The notes beneath the pieces were generated by a model that was not told the origin of the DNA, made no database searches, and saw only the letters and a program-made list of their open reading frames with translations. 6,321 nt of DNA, from positions 1 to 6,321 of the forward strand of contig JALWEL010000238.1 in NCBI GenBank assembly GCA_027014065.1, given 5' to 3'. The stretch is from DHVE2 group archaeon. GTDB lineage: Archaea; Thermoplasmatota; Thermoplasmata; Thermoplasmatales; Aciduliprofundaceae. The first letter of the stretch is position 1, and every line of letters begins with the position of its first letter. This document shows positions 6,315-6,321 of the stretch, piece by piece. The translations under genes and the position numbers were made by a program.

Positions 6315-6321
6315 TTCAAAT

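Noticed and set aside
1..6321. Mobile element, CRISPR array, tRNA or defence island
   Set aside because: I saw no direct-repeat arrays, transposase or integrase motifs, tRNA-like cloverleaf or nuclease/toxin genes; genes are co-directional, compact and mostly housekeeping.

Overview
The window looks like ordinary, gene-dense archaeal chromosome. The glycyl-tRNA synthetase is the single-chain archaeal/eukaryotic type. There is an M42 peptidase, AT-rich TATA-like boxes sit at archaeal distances from starts, and one start has a GTGAT Shine-Dalgarno. A secreted, sequon-rich, cysteine-free membrane protein adds to this picture. A thermophilic euryarchaeon of the Thermoplasmata/Aciduliprofundum kind is my guess from protein style and moderate GC; the sequence does not prove it.

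All five genes lie on the minus strand, so transcription runs from right (6321) to left (1). In transcription order they are: (1) 6314-3855, an 819-residue surface protein with a signal peptide, a series of beta-sandwich-like repeats, one C-terminal membrane helix and a charged cytoplasmic tail. (2) 3801-2947, a protein made of four CBS domains. (3) 2950-1271, glycyl-tRNA synthetase. (4) 1269-526, a small protein holding only the synthetase domain of the asparagine synthetase B family. (5) 491-1, the N-terminal part of an M42 metallo-aminopeptidase that runs off the left edge.

Genes 2-4 form a very tight unit: CBS and glyS overlap by 4 nt (ATGA), and glyS is separated from the asparagine-synthetase-like gene by one base. 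A 53-bp spacer (3802-3854) separates the unit from the surface-protein gene. It carries TATA-like boxes, two T-runs that could end the upstream transcript, and a good ribosome binding site. The M42 gene follows 34 bp after gene 4 and may be the last operon member, or be expressed leaderless from its own TATA-like box.

The operon plausibly ties glycyl-tRNA charging to an adenine-nucleotide-sensing CBS protein and an ATP-pyrophosphatase-type amidation enzyme; that link is inference from gene order only. No stretch longer than about 55 bp lacks a gene. I see no mobile element, CRISPR array, tRNA or rRNA, and no clearly new defence or biosynthetic system. The items most worth a second look are the Glu-to-Gln change in the asparagine-synthetase-like protein, its stand-alone architecture inside a glyS operon, and the uncharacterised surface protein.
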